Shown here piece by piece: positions 5,432 through 5,586 of a stretch of DNA of 5,586 bases. How positions within the stretch are numbered: the stretch's first letter is position 1; each line of letters begins with the position of its first letter. Origin of the DNA: Anaerolineales bacterium UBA4826 (GTDB taxonomy: Bacteria; Chloroflexota; Anaerolineae; UBA4142). The position numbers and the translations under genes are program-made. Location of the stretch: assembly GCA_002400365.1 (NCBI GenBank), contig DHFK01000200.1, forward strand, positions 3,260 to 8,845, read 5' to 3'. The notes under the pieces were generated by a model. The model did no database searches, had not been told where the DNA came from, and worked only from the letters and a program-made list of their open reading frames with translations.

Positions 5432-5502
5432 TGGGAGATGGTGCAATGGTAGCACGACTGACTCTGGATCAGTTAATCGTGGTTCGAATCCACGTCTCCC
5501 AG
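5432..5502 (+). tRNA. tRNA-Gln (anticodon CUG)
   Basis: A full cloverleaf can be folded. The acceptor is TGGGAGA (5432-5438) with TCTCCCA (5495-5501). The D stem is GTGC/GCAC, and the anticodon stem ACTGA/TCAGT encloses loop CTCTGGA with anticodon CTG at 5464-5466. The variable loop has 4 bases, and the T stem CGTGG/CCACG has loop TTCGAAT. The discriminator is G (5502), as expected for glutamine. The 3' CCA is not encoded, since the next bases are CACT, so it must be added after transcription. It decodes CAG codons. No clear terminator is visible in the remaining 84 bases. Confidence 0.96.
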
Positions 5503-5586
5503 CACTCCTTTATGCCTCGCTTTTCCCCTCCACCCCAATTACCCCTGGCTTTCCTGCCGTCCTGGTCGTGACGCAGGCACAAGTCA

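Noticed and set aside
5503..5586. Tail after the tRNA gene
   Set aside because: I see no coding frame of note, no second tRNA and no clear terminator hairpin in these 84 bases.

Overview
The window is GC-rich bacterial DNA, with many CGCG and GCGC runs. It is most likely from an uncultured Chloroflexota (Anaerolineae-like) organism. That is an inference from two things: the lipoprotein with a Thr/Pro-rich linker directly after its lipobox cysteine, and several dispersed palindromic or short-tandem repeats of a kind common in environmental Chloroflexota-like genomes. The sequence alone does not prove the taxonomy.

Layout, read on the minus strand from the right edge. A thiamine pyrophosphokinase gene (thiN, 5342 to 4671) lies divergent from a plus-strand tRNA-Gln(CUG) gene (5432-5502), which has its own short promoter. 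A good sigma-70-type promoter sits inside the last codons of thiN. Next come a canonical TPP (THI-box) riboswitch aptamer (4667 to 4572), an intrinsic terminator (4560 to 4529) and a strong Shine-Dalgarno. These lead the thiamine ABC transporter operon thiB (lipoprotein binding protein), thiP (fused two-domain permease) and thiQ (ATPase), with thiP and thiQ overlapping by one base. After a 191-bp intergenic region with a twin-hairpin repeat and a candidate promoter, the 5' part of a DPM1-like family 2 glycosyltransferase gene runs off the left edge.

How it works together: ThiBPQ imports thiamine and ThiN converts it to TPP. TPP then binds the riboswitch and should terminate transcription ahead of the transporter. 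The kinase lies upstream of the switch and appears exempt from it, so uptake is under feedback control and phosphorylation is not. This is a compact salvage module built from known parts. I do not see a wholly new system.

The less ordinary signals are the repeats. A 108-bp composite palindromic element is inserted in frame in the TOBE region of ThiQ. An octamer tandem repeat plus hairpin separates thiB from thiP. Twin GC hairpins lie next to the glycosyltransferase promoter. A possible degenerate repeat fills the gap between the terminator and the thiB ribosome binding site.
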